Source of the DNA: Hydnum rufescens UP504
Lineage: Eukaryota > Basidiomycota > Agaricomycetes > Cantharellales > Hydnaceae
NCBI GenBank assembly: GCA_014904985.1
Contig: MU129009.1
Location: 1-64,000 of the forward strand
DNA length: 64,000 bases
Reading direction: 5' to 3'
The position numbers and the translations under genes are program-made. The notes beneath the pieces are model-generated. The model was not told the DNA's origin. It did no database searches and was given only the letters and a program-made list of their open reading frames with translations. Positions 30,422 to 41,377 of the stretch are shown here, in pieces. Every line of letters begins with the position of its first letter. Positions within the stretch are counted from its first letter, which is position 1.

Positions 30422-31436
30422 ATGCGGACCGATGTCATGAACCTGTGGGTACTGCCAACCCTGTACCACGATGGTGCCCGTTTGCCCATCTCACACTTGC
30501 GATGCATCACAGATGCATGTCCGACTCGGAGTTCGATGTCCAACTCGTCAATGACTCAATGTACGAGTTCTACGTCCGTTTCAGGGGCCCCGAAGAAAGT
30601 ACGCCTTGCCACACGCACCCTCCTATAAGCCTCTCATCTCTGATCATCATGCTGAACCCTCTCCCCCCTTTCCCTTGTACATATTAGCACCCTTCGCAGG
30701 CGGAGTGTGGCGTGTCCATGTTGAATTACCAGAGCAGTACCCATTCAAGAGTCCAAGTATTGGTTTCATGAACAAGATCTTTCATCCGAACATAGATGAA
30801 CTGTGAGTCTTCTCCAATGCGGTCCAGTCTCCTCTCCTGTTTAGAGTGCGATCACCTCCATTTTCCACAAATCGTATCACTTGACAGCAGCGGTTCTGTG
30901 TGTCTGGATGTCATCAATCAAACCTGGTCCCCTATGTTCGGTAATCTCACGCTCCATTACTTGTCATCTCCCCGCCCCTTCGCAAGTTGTATTTATGCGG
31001 CTTTTGTGTTTCCTGCAGATATGGTTAATATCTTCGAAACCTTTCTCCCCCAACTGTTGCGGTACCCGAACCCTAGCGATCCTTTGAACGGAGAGGCCGC
31101 CAATATGCTGATGCGCGAGCCCAAGGCGTATGAAGAGAAAGTCCGACGTGCGTCTTGAAAGGCCGCAGTAATTAATTGGCACGGGGATAACTGTAGGTCA
31201 CCGGTTTCTCCACAGATTATGTTCAGAAATATGCAACCAAGGCATTGGCGGAGTCTGCCCGAATGCGCTCTTCCAAGAGTGGCGCGGACCCTTCCACAAG
31301 TTCAGCAGGGGACGCAGAGATGAAAGGTGCGGACGGAGAGAACGATCCCAACGATGACGACGGAGAGAACGACGAGGATATTAGCGATGCAGGGAGTTAC
31401 GATGATGACGATCCCTCTCAATTGATGGATCCCTGA
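30422..31436 (+). CDS. UBC8: Ubiquitin-conjugating enzyme E2, Ubc8/UBE2H type
   Basis: Carries ubiquitin as a thioester and passes it to substrates with an E3; yeast Ubc8 acts in gluconeogenic enzyme turnover. Six exons: 30422-30444, 30513-30598, 30688-30802, 30888-30940, 31019-31147, 31216-31436, giving 208 residues in one frame. Visible: [42 protein letters not shown] (HPN motif), then [18 protein letters not shown] with the catalytic Cys, [19 protein letters not shown], and an Asp/Glu-rich tail typical of UBE2H. The start is uncertain. The ATG at 30422 gives MRTDVMNL, lacking about eight residues; the preceding codons read TSPANRR, matching the family, but no ATG is present in that frame and no acceptor precedes them. 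Confidence 0.9.
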
Positions 31437-33455
31437 TTCTCCTACCCTTGTGTCTTACCCAATCCACACATCTCATCGAACGCATATACCCTCACGTGGC
31501 GCGTATTCACCTTGTCCTCAATGTATTAACTCCACCAACCTACCCATCCAGCTCAGAAGTCCCCATCTGACAACTCAATCACCCCTTTAAACCATTTATC
31601 ACCGCCTTTTTGGATCCCCCATTCTTCGACAATTCGCACCATTTTGGGCCCACAATTCCTTGGGTTGCCTGTTACATTTTTCTTCTCCTTCTCCTTCGCC
31701 TTTCCCTCCATGTCCTCTCCCGCATTGCACGTGCTGTACAAAGGTTCATGTTCTTACACACTACTAACCTGACCGTAGATAGGTATACGACAATTTTCGC
31801 GATTACCTAAGCTGCAATTCCCCGAAGCCGGTCTAATAACCATAGTTCCATATCTTCATCGAAACGCATATCTGGCGCTGGTGTGTTCTTTCAGGGCTGT
31901 TCTGAGCGGGAGCTTAGAGTCTCTTCTTTCGGCGGAGAAAAACGGGGTATCATCATCAACTTTCACAAGGAACCTCAAACCCGACGGCCCTGAGGCGCGA
32001 GTTTATCTATACGTAAAACCTTAACGCAGCGAAGCACTACAGCACCAAAGTTCGTAACTGTCCTGAAGTCCTGTGGCGTGGTAGGCTATCCTAGTAGACC
32101 CTATTTCATCCAGAACACGTCATCTCTAGAAATCCTGGCCCCTCGGCGGAATGCAACCAATTAAAGCCTGCATTCTAATGTCTTCACGATAGATGACCGG
32201 CAGCAGTTACCTTACATCGCACTCATCGGGGGAATTGGAATCATCGTAAGGATTACGTCGTACGTGTAATTTTCCCAGTTTCCACACACGGGCTCCCCTT
32301 CAAGACGACTCGTGAACAAAATTCGCCTCGATCTTCCGCGGGGTAATGTTTAATTTTATTACTGATTATTATTAGCATTAGGGATTCTCTGTGGATGATT
32401 CTCATCTGTCCAGATAGATAGTCCGGGCATTCTTTGGATTATTCTGGGGTCCACTACAATAGCTATATCCTCGGGAAAATGACCCATAAGCAGCTACATC
32501 TTCCTTCGTGCTGGGAGTTTTTCCAGCTCCAGTTCATTTTATCAGTGAGTTTCAGAGGGCAGTGATTTGCCTTAGATTCTGGATGCGCACATGCCGTTCA
32601 GAATGAGGGAGGGAGGGATGAGCAGCATGTGGAAACCCACGCATTGACAGCAATTACTCACCTTTTTGCTTATTTGACCAAGCATCGTTGCATTAAAGAA
32701 TTAATTAGAAGACAACACAGACTAGTCAGTGATGAGTACTCCTGTTGGGGGGTCGAAAATATCGGAGATGACGATTCACCCAGGGCGACATCGGACGTTC
32801 GCTTGCTTCATCGGCGCTTATCACACTTCCTCTTGACCGCCCATCTTGCATTCTCGGAAATGCATCACCTATTAAGCACGAGCGAAATTCCGAAAATTCC
32901 AACAGGAAATGGACGAGAGCCGTTTGAACACTGGAGCACCTTCAACTTGAAGTCCACCGCTTCTCGGCAGTTCGTGGTCCTTCCTCTCAATAATAATATA
33001 AACGGAACCTATCCTCTGCGCCACATGGCCGGTTATACTTCCAAGTGCCTCGACTTTTGGGTGGTTCGACGCAAGACACGGGCCACAGGGTGCATTCTCA
33101 CTCTATCAGGAGGTTCCACGCCAAAGTGTGGAGGGCGGGGTATGGCTAAGACATGAGTCGCACTACCTCATTATTCCTAGTTCCTGGTCTTATATAATAG
33201 CCGCTTGAGGCTGCATACTAGTACTATGCGGTAGACTCCTGCGAAGGAAAATTAAACTTACTGGGCCCCTTGTGATATAACAAGACACTGCAATCTACTA
33301 CTATGGCACTACTGTAGAGAAGGATAAAACCCAGGCCATGGAATAAGGAATTTCAGAGGTTTGTCCAGATGCCTGGTAAAGGTACTTTCGATGCGGCACA
33401 TGACTGGATATTTTTGATGGCAGGCTTAGTCAGCAGGCTACGCTTTTCGGGAAGG
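31437..33455. other. Intergenic, between convergent E2 and THOC5 genes
   Basis: About 2 kb containing the 3' regions of both genes. A 175-codon plus-strand frame at 32629-33156 has no recognised family and no supporting introns; I do not call it a gene. Confidence 0.4.
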
Positions 33456-34269
33456 TCATGATGCCGGGGAAGGCGCCGCTGAAAGAGTCAGCTCGGAGAG
33501 AATGCTGTCTAAGGTGGCCGCTTTCTGTAGGTTGAATCATCAACATGATGCATAAAACGCGATGGAATATGATGTAGGTGGAGATGTGTGAGGAGAGATC
33601 TGGCGAACCTTGGCAAATTCCGCCTCTTCTCGAGATTCGGTGTCGAGCCTTGCTCGATGTTCTTTCTTGTCTTTCAACAGCCTTTCCCGCTCTACTAATA
33701 ATGCCTTTTTCCGTTCTTCTAGTCTATAGGGAGCCCCACAAATGAATTGGAAGTTGTCATTTAAGAGAATGAAAAGTAGCACACCTTGTTCGTTCCGCCA
33801 ACTCGAATTCGAGTCTGTTTTTCATAAGTTGATGTTCATCCTCAACGTCATATCCCTCAGGCGCGAGCGATCGGAACTCTCCCAAGGAATAGAGAGGCAC
33901 GTCTTGGTAGATAAATCTGCCATGTATACGTCAGCCCAAGCGTGAGAAAAATAGAATGTGACGTGAGAGTAACGAACTCGAACTGGTGGCATTTCTGGAT
34001 CTCGCGCTCGAGATGTCGTCGTTCGTAGAGTAGATTCTGTAGTCCCAAGTGAGTCTGATCCATAGCGTTGCGCGCCTCTGCGGTGCGCTCTCGTTCGGCT
34101 GTGCATGTTTTGCTTGCTTCGCGATTGAAATGCCGCATTCGGCTTAAGAGGGTGGCTGCGTATGCTCGAGAAGGATCGGATCGATCTCATCATTTGAGAG
34201 GAGTTCTTCGAAAACCCCAACCACAGCCGCCGGATCATCTTGATCAGGGATGTAGTAGGAGGACGGCAT
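33456..34269 (-). CDS. THO complex subunit THOC5 (FMIP family), short form
   Basis: THOC5 is a helical subunit of THO, which couples transcription to mRNA export in the nucleus. Four exons: 34269-33978, 33916-33785, 33723-33609, 33524-33456. Diagnostic sequence: MRHFNREA, MDQTHLGLQNLLYERRHL, EREIQKCHQFE, IYQDVPLYSLGEF, DEHQLMKNRLEFELAER, then a Lys/Glu-rich coiled coil and a short Ala/Ser tail. About 203 residues, so only the conserved N-terminal part of animal THOC5, as in many fungi. Start MPSSYYIPDQDD at 34269. Near 34163 the frame breaks between DPILLE and YAATLLSRM; restoring one base gives a length divisible by three. This is a sequencing error or a real lesion. Donors at 33977 and 33608 are GTTCG-type. 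Confidence 0.85.
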
Positions 34270-34426
34270 TTTACCGTGCCGGACAGCTTGAGAGCCAAAT
34301 CATTCGGTCGTTGCCGAGGTTAGATTCCCCACAAGATCCCCCTTCACCATCTAATATTAGGGAAGCGTTTCCGTTTCCGTTTCCTCTCACAAGATAAGCC
34401 CCAAACAAAGGTAGCACTTGGACATC

Positions 34427-36312
34427 ATGGGCACCCTTGGCACCAGCACATCTACGGGGCAAGCGCAGAATGAACTCAAGGAAAACACTATCATCATCGG
34501 TAAGCGATTCGCGACCGGATCGCCATCGCCGAGGAGGCCTAATGTCGTCGTCCTTATCGCCAGTGTTCGGTGCATCGGGCGATCTGGCTAAGAAGAAGGT
34601 CCCAGACTGTCTCTCATGGGACTTCTAATGTCCCTCTGACTCGCGATGTCTTTTAGACCTTCCCGGCCCTCTTTGGTCTCTACAAGCAAGGGCTGCTGCC
34701 TCGGGGTGTCCATATTGTTGGATACGCCCGCACAAAAATGAACGATCATGAATTCAAGAAACGCCAAGTATCTTACGTGAAAGGGACCGATGATCCAGCA
34801 GTCAAATCCCCGCTAGACGAATTCAAGGAAATATCGAGCTACATCTCTGGTCCCTATGACGAGGATTCTGGTTTCCAAGCGCTCGAGGAACATCTCTTGA
34901 GTATAGAAACAAAGTACGCCAGTGGCCCGCATAATCGCCTCTTCTACTTTGCCCTTCCTCCGAGCGTCTTCATCCCCGTCGCTGAAGGTGTGAAGAAACA
35001 CAATTATTCCAAAAACGGCATCAATCGCCTCATCATTGAGAAGCCTTTCGGAAAGGACTTGGAGTCGTCTCGTGAGCTTCTGTCGGCTATTGGGAAACAA
35101 TGGGCAGAGGAGGAGACTTTCCGGATCGACCATTATCTCGGGAAGGAAGTGGTCAAAAACATACTTCTGTTCCGATTCTCCAATGGCGCCTTTAGTCCTA
35201 GTTGGAATAACCGTGCCATTAGCAATGTTCAGATCATGTTCAAAGAACCTTTCGGGACCGAAGGACGCGGAGGTTACTTCGACGAATTTGGCATCCTTCG
35301 TGATATCTTGCAGAATCGTGAGTTCCCTTCAATTGAACGAGCCCGCCAACCAATTTGCTGATAATACTTCCCCTCGGGGATCTAGACTTGACGCAAGTTC
35401 TCACTATTTTGGCCATGGAACCACCGGCCTCCTTTGGCGCGAAGGACATCCGTGATGAGAAGGTCAGCCACAATCAAAAGACACAGATACCCACTTTCCT
35501 TGATAATTTTTGCTCGAAATCCAGGTCAAGGTACTTCAAGCGATTTCTCCCATCGCCCCAGAGGACACCCTACTCGGTCAGTACGTCGCTGCAAAGGGGA
35601 AGCCAGGTTACCTGGACGACGACACGGTCCCCAAGGGATCCAAGTGCCCTACATTTGCCGCCACGACACTGTACATTAAGAACGAGCGATGGGAAGGTGT
35701 CCCGTTCATTCTTATAGCCGGCAAAGGTATGTCTCCCATTCTCTGCGATGAGCTCTTGAATATTCTAATTTTTCGTTCGGCTTTCTCATCATTGTCGTAT
35801 GTCGTTTTAGCTTTGGATGAAGCGAAAGTCGAGGTTCGAATCCAGTTCAAGGACGTAACCGAAGGTGCATTCAAGGACATCCCCCGCAACGAATTAGTCT
35901 TCCGGATCCAACCCTCCGAGGCAGTATACCTCAAGATCAACGCCAAAGTCCCCGGACTTCACACTCGTGCTCTCCCAACCAACATGGATTTGACGTACAA
36001 ACGCCAATTCCCAGAGAGCAAGATTCCAGATGCGTATGAGGCGCTCATCCTCGATGCACTCAGGGGCGATAGCTCCAATTTCGTCCGGGACGATGAGCTT
36101 GATGGTGCCTGGAAGGTTCGTTCTGCATGTACGCATGTACGGTTTCGTGGCTTTTATTGAATTTTGCTTATCCATAGATTTTCACTCCGATCCTGCACTG
36201 GATTGACGGGAAGAACGGAGACCCCATTAAATACGAGTACGGCTCTACCGGGCCTGAGGAATTCGGTGACTACATCGCCGCTCGTGGCTACAGACCCTCT
36301 GACGGGCAATAG
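34427..36312 (+). CDS. ZWF1: Glucose-6-phosphate 1-dehydrogenase
   Basis: First enzyme of the oxidative pentose phosphate pathway: oxidises glucose 6-phosphate with NADP+ to 6-phosphogluconolactone in the cytosol, supplying NADPH. Seven exons: 34427-34499, 34564-34598, 34657-35317, 35386-35462, 35525-35726, 35811-36115, 36178-36312. These join to 495 residues, the family's normal length. The nucleotide-binding VFGASGDLAKKK spans exons 1-2; the active-site signature RIDHYLGKE (His base) and the substrate-binding EKPFGKDL are in exon 3; FKEPFGTEGRGGYFDEFGI, NELVFRIQP and FTPILHWID follow. Exon 2 is only 35 bp. The donor at 34599 (GTCCCA) is weak but required by frame. Start at the only upstream ATG giving a family-like N-terminus. 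No lesions. Confidence 0.97.
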
Positions 36313-37668
36313 TACGTATTTTAAAAATCTCGTGTACTCTGCACGGCTTCTCATCCTGATTTCCTAATCCCTCTCAGTTTCTGGCCCACGCCACATGCTG
36401 CTCTCTAGATACCCCTCTCATTTTCAGTGCCCCACTTTGGTTCTTTGATCATTGCATCGCTGTAACTATCTGTCAGCTTCCCTTCTTCCCTGAACCTGTT
36501 GTTACACATACTGAAAATTCTATGACTAAATGAAATGAAGTGCAATTACCCGTTATCTCTGAGGACTGAGTACCACCGAGCGATGTGCAGAGCAAGCTAA
36601 CCATTCGGCGCCGAAGGTGAACCAGTGCTGATTCTTTGTTGAGAAATTTCCCACATACTGTACTGTGACGTGTTCGCAGAAGGAATCTTTGATCTCTGAT
36701 CAGGAGAAATTCGGGGGTTCTGCTGAAAGACTCGTTACATCGTAGATGTATGTATGGGTTTTTGATTTCACCTACTCTTTTGCTAGGGTTTATCCTCGTC
36801 TCGTTGTCTACATATATGGCACTCGAGTGTCCCTTTCTAATCCTAGCACACGCTGCGTTTCGCCAATATCTGTAGAAACTTCTCGCTAAGTTACTGGCAG
36901 TGCCGTTTAATGAGAATGATTTAGATTTGAATAAAAAAGCGATGAAGTCCGAATCCACAAGGATGTGGTCTAGAACGCTATGATGTCACAAACATCTGGC
37001 TATGTCATTTCTGTTAGCAAAGAGAATGGTGAACAGTGAGGCAGACGAGGACCGATTGGAACTGAGGTTGCTACTTATATCGTAATTTCCTTCTGGTGTT
37101 AGTCGAAACAATATAAATAAACGCCAATAATGCCTTGCAATTGTCGGCTTCAGCAGTTGCAGAAACAGGGAATACTTGAAGAGTAGACGCAATCGGATAA
37201 GTCTGTGTATTCGCCTGGAACTGGATGTGAGAATCAGTCATCCTAGTATCTAATATTTTCATCAACGGAAAAAGTATAACGGCGACGGCTCAAACAAACA
37301 TCATGACAATGAGTCGCTCCATCAATATGCCCAACTGGTGCGGAGGATCTGGAGATTAATCTGTGGTCAGCATTGTGCTTGTACACACCGTACCGGGTGC
37401 CATTGACTTCTGGATGACGAGCCAGGTGGACCAGGTATCGATGAGCTCGGAGCAATTCAGGGGACTATTCTGAGTGTCGAATCTGCAGGAAACAAATCAG
37501 GGAAGAGGCATGGTTTGACTCCTCGAGCGCTAACTGGCGTCCTCGTTTGTTATCCCAGGAAGTCTAGGGTCCACGAAATATTTGCATATCCAAGTCTGGA
37601 ATTTTTGTTCCTGTGGTAGTTGCCGAAGTGCTTGTTGACCCTTGTTTAGCACGGTAGTTTCAGCGGGT
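36313..37668. other. Intergenic, between G6PD and His4
   Basis: Tandem genes on the same strand. No exon recognised. A 161-codon minus-strand frame (36473-36958) has no family resemblance and looks like chance. Confidence 0.45.
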
Positions 37669-40333
37669 ATGTATTCTTTCCTGTCTTTACAGGACACGCT
37701 GGGGGACGAGCTGCTTGCCGCCGTGGGTCGTATTGGGCCCATTATCGTCCCTGAAGCAACGGCCCCAGAAGATTTTCCTTCCACTTCATACTACATTCTT
37801 GCTGAAACTCCACCAAAAATCGATGCAGTCATCTCCTGGCTGAATAACGGGGCAGACAGAGTCATTCTTCCGTTGCGCTCTATAAAAGAATGCATCGAAC
37901 TAATACCCAAAGAGAAGCTGATTCTACTCCTTGATTCCGTTACCCTCAGCGCCATAACGGAGACGATCCGGAGTGGAGTGTCAGGTATTATGCTGCAGAC
38001 TACTCGAGCCAATTCCGAATTTCTCTCTCCTTTGAAGAAGTTCTTCTCTGGACTGGATATATTTGTCCACTCTTCTGCGGCTGAACCACCCGCACCGGCC
38101 GCTGTCCGCGAATTATGCAAGAATTCGGCAACTATTGTTATCCCAACCTCCCAGCTCACGCTCTCAGCGTCTACCGAAACCGCCCTAAGTGTTGGGGATG
38201 CGTTCCTGGCGCCGATGGATTCCGATCGTCCTGATGGATTGTTCCCTACGATCGTGTCTTCATACAACCAGGGAGGCAAGAGCCTTGGACTCGTGTACTC
38301 GTCGGCGGAGTCAGTTCGAGAAACTATCATCACGGGCCGTGGGGTCTACCAAAGTCGTGGCCGCGGTCTGTGGAGAAAGGGTGAAACATCGGGCGCGACC
38401 CAAACCGTCGTTAGTATTCGCGCCGACTGCGATCAGGATGCCCTTGAGATCAGTGTCATTCAGCATGGCTCTGGTTTCTGTCACCTTGGTACCGCTTCCT
38501 GCTTTGGGGAGCTAAGAGGCCTTGCTGCTCTCGAGGCCACCTTGTTATCTCGAAAAGAAACCGCCGTGCCTGGCTCGTATACTCGCCGACTTTTCAAGGA
38601 ACCAGAGCTCTTGGCAGCCAAGATCAGAGAGGAGGCGGAGGAACTAATCGAGGCAAAATCACGCGAGGAAGTTAAATTCGAAGCAGCAGATCTGTTGTAC
38701 TTCGCACTGACGTACTGCATTGCTCGGGATGTTGGCTTGGCCGACATCGAACGAGTTCTCGACGAGAAGGCTAAAAAGGTTACTCGGAGACCTGGGAATG
38801 CCAAGTCCCAGTTTCTGACGCCATTGACATCGCGGATCGTATCAGCATCCAAACCTTCCTCAGGCGAGTCTCCATCATCCACCCGACCATCGGTGGACCC
38901 GTCAGTTCCAATCAGCATGCGTTCTTTCGTTCTCAATCAGCTGGACTCCAATCAAAGAATACAACTCCTGCGACGACCTGTATTAAAATCAGATGAGATG
39001 ATCGCCAAAGTCAAACCAATTGTAGACGACGTTCGCCATCGAGGAGATGCAGCCCTCATCGAGTTAACAAACAAATTTGATAAAGCGCAACTTTCGTCTA
39101 CCATCGTCCGCCCGCCGTATGCTCCAGATTCCATGGCCTTACCACTGGATGTCAAGGACGCTATCGATCTCGCCTATCGCAATATTCGTCTATTCCATGA
39201 TGCTCAAGCAACGAAAGTGCCGATGGTGGTCGAGACCATGCCAGGAGTTGTGTGCTCTCGATTCTCCCGTCCTATCGCGCGCGTCGGGTTATATGTACCA
39301 GGCGGGACAGCCATTCTCCCTTCCACCGCGCTCATGCTCGGCATTCCGGCGCAAGTTGCAGGGTGCAAGGAGATTGTGCTTGCAACTCCGCCTCGCCCTG
39401 ACGGGAGCATCAGCCCCGAGGTCATGTACGTTGCGCATCTTGTTGGTGCTTCCGCGATCCTCACGGCGGGCGGGGCGCAAGCGGTTGCGGCACTTGCATA
39501 TGGCACAGAAACAGTGCCTAAAGTAGACAAGATCTTCGGTCCGGGTAATCAGTGGGTTACTGCGGCGAAAATGATGGTTCAGAATGACACGGATGCTTTG
39601 GTATCTATCGATATGCCCGCAGGTCCATCGGAAGTACTGGTACGTTATGGATAGTGTGATTTCAAGCAGTCTGTTGAATCTCGCTCGTTCCTTTGCGCTA
39701 GGTAATCACAGATTCGACCGGGAACCCACGTTTCATCGCTGCGGATCTATTATCTCAAGCGGAACACGGTGTCGATTCGCAGGTTGTGCTCATCGCAGTA
39801 AATATTACTGATGAGCACCTTTCTGCGATAAAACATGAGATCGATGTGCAGGCGCGTGCTCTCCCGCGAGTCGATATCATCCGCGAGTCAATTGCGAAGA
39901 GTATAATCGTGTCGACAAATTCACTCGAACAGGCTATTGAATTTTCGAATGACTATGCACCAGAACATCTAATCCTGCACCTCGAGAACGCGCCCGACGT
40001 CGTGAACAAGATCGATAATGCTGGGAGCGTCTTCGTTGGTGGTTTTACCCCTGAAAGGTGACACTGATTCAATTCGCTTCAAACAACATAATCATCTGAC
40101 GCGGTTTTCCAAGCTGTGGCGACTACGCATCTGGGACGAACCACACGCTTCCCACGAACGGATATGCGCGGCAGTTCAGCGGTGTCAATACGCAATCTTT
40201 CCAAAAGCATATTACGTCGCAGGAGATCTCCCAGGCGGGATTAACTGCACTGGGACCTGCGGTGATTACTCTGGCTGAATGCGAGGGACTCTCTGCGCAT
40301 GCCAATGCCGTGCGAGTTCGACTAGAGGGATAA
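37669..40333 (+). CDS. HIS4: Trifunctional histidine biosynthesis protein (His4/HIS-3 type)
   Basis: One cytosolic chain carrying histidine pathway steps 2, 3, 9 and 10: phosphoribosyl-ATP pyrophosphohydrolase, phosphoribosyl-AMP cyclohydrolase and histidinol dehydrogenase. Exons 37669-39639, 39702-40057 and 40114-40333 give 848 residues. Domains in order: a variable N-terminal region (1-180); cyclohydrolase (about 180-300; DRPDGLFPTIV, GRGVYQSRGRGLWRKGETSG, the zinc-site-like RADCDQDALE and GFCHLGTASCFG); pyrophosphohydrolase (about 305-395; YTRRLF, EEAEELIEAK, EAADLLYF); histidinol dehydrogenase (about 425-848; GLYVPGGTAILPSTALMLG, GGAQAVAALAYGT, GPGNQWVTAAK, SIDMPAGPSEVL, SQAEHG, YAPEHLIL, CGDYASGTNHTLPT). 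Start taken at the first ATG in frame; the N-terminal region varies in this family, so the start is less sure than the rest. Confidence 0.96.
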
Positions 40334-40696
40334 AAACTAAGGCGCATCATGGAATTCTCGTGGCATTGGCACCTAAAAGCTGTTCGGAAAGGACCCTTAC
40401 ACTTCTGGAAATGATTTTCTTCTTGTCAAAACGTGTATTGTTATGATACTGGATACTGGGGATATACTAGAGGCTCATCCAAGCTAGTCATGGTGTGTGT
40501 TCCTTACAGTTCTCGTTGCGTGATTGTCCGGCACTTCGGAAAGAGGGTTACGTTCTGAATCTTCCTGGCGCCCAAGGGTTCTACTCCCACCTAGCTGTGT
40601 TTTTCGAGCCGAGGGCTCGTCCTTTAGGCACTAGGACGATCGGCGCTTGTTTGGTTAAGTTTGGATCCATGGAAGGGCTCGTGGAATCAAATACTC

Positions 40697-40705
40697 TATA
40701 TAAAC
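40697..40705 (+). promoter_or_regulatory. TATA-like element upstream of the small membrane-protein gene
   Basis: TATATAAAC lies about 130 bp upstream of the ATG at 40837 and is followed by a pyrimidine-rich stretch (40725-40765) and CA-rich leader, the usual fungal core-promoter layout. Confidence 0.4.
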
Positions 40706-40836
40706 TTAAGAAGCACGCGCGCACTCGACTCCCCTAAACCTTTACTTCCTCACCGGGTCGCTTTTAACCCCTTTGAACCCACCACAGCCCCCGCGCAACG
40801 CCCACATTGTACACTTACACACAAATACTCAACAGG

Positions 40837-41377
40837 ATGATCTACGAAGCGAGCTTGACCGGTGCACGCGTTCATCCAATGTACAAGAGGCATATCGTCG
40901 CGGCGTTGAACCGGATCTCTCTCGTGTGAGTGTGAACCATGCACCGCGCGAATCGCTCCGAGACGCCGCGCGCTAAAATCACAATCTACTTCTCATCTGA
41001 TCATTGCCAGAGTGAACATCGAGTTCGTCAGCGCGCGAAAGGCGATCGTCACGTTCGATGGAAACATCGACATCATCGAGATGTGCTTGCCCACTATATT
41101 TTGCGTTCTACGCGATGGTCAACCACGTGACATCGTGTCGCTCAACTCGCTCGACGCCAGCACTCTCATCGATGGCAAAGGCCCTTTGATCACACCGCCT
41201 CCTAAGGCACCTCCCAAAGCGCCTCCCAAACACCGCTCGCACATTACTTGCACCGAAGCAGAATCTTCGCTGTGGATGCACATTAAGAACACTCTGTTTA
41301 ATCGTTACGCGGCGATTTTCGGCCTTGGAGTCTTCTGGGGATGGATCTTCACTCTCGGCCTTGGGATTCGCCTGTAG
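40837..41377 (+). CDS. Hypothetical small protein with C-terminal membrane anchor
   Basis: No family recognised. Two exons (40837-40925 and 41011-41377; donor GTGAGT, acceptor TTGCCAG) join into 151 residues. The N-terminal part is globular-looking (MIYEASLTGARVHPMYK, then VNIEFVSARKAIVTFDGNID). A repeated Pro/Lys stretch (PPPKAPPKAPPKH, codons near 41205-41230) leads to a final hydrophobic segment (AAIFGLGVFWGWIFTLGLGI) ending five nucleotides before the stop, as in tail-anchored proteins. The TATA-like element, leader and consistent splice signals make a real gene likely. Its role cannot be inferred. Confidence 0.6.

Noticed and set aside
32629..33156. 175-codon plus-strand frame
   Set aside because: No recognisable family, no supporting introns or promoter signals, and located in a convergent 3' region.
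35820..35850. GGTTCGAATCC resembling a tRNA B box
   Set aside because: Lies in the coding exon of G6PD with no A box or acceptor stem around it.
37668..37693. Intron-like GTATGT...TTTACAG at the His4 N-terminus
   Set aside because: Only 26 bp long, too short to splice, and removing it breaks the frame into the conserved region.
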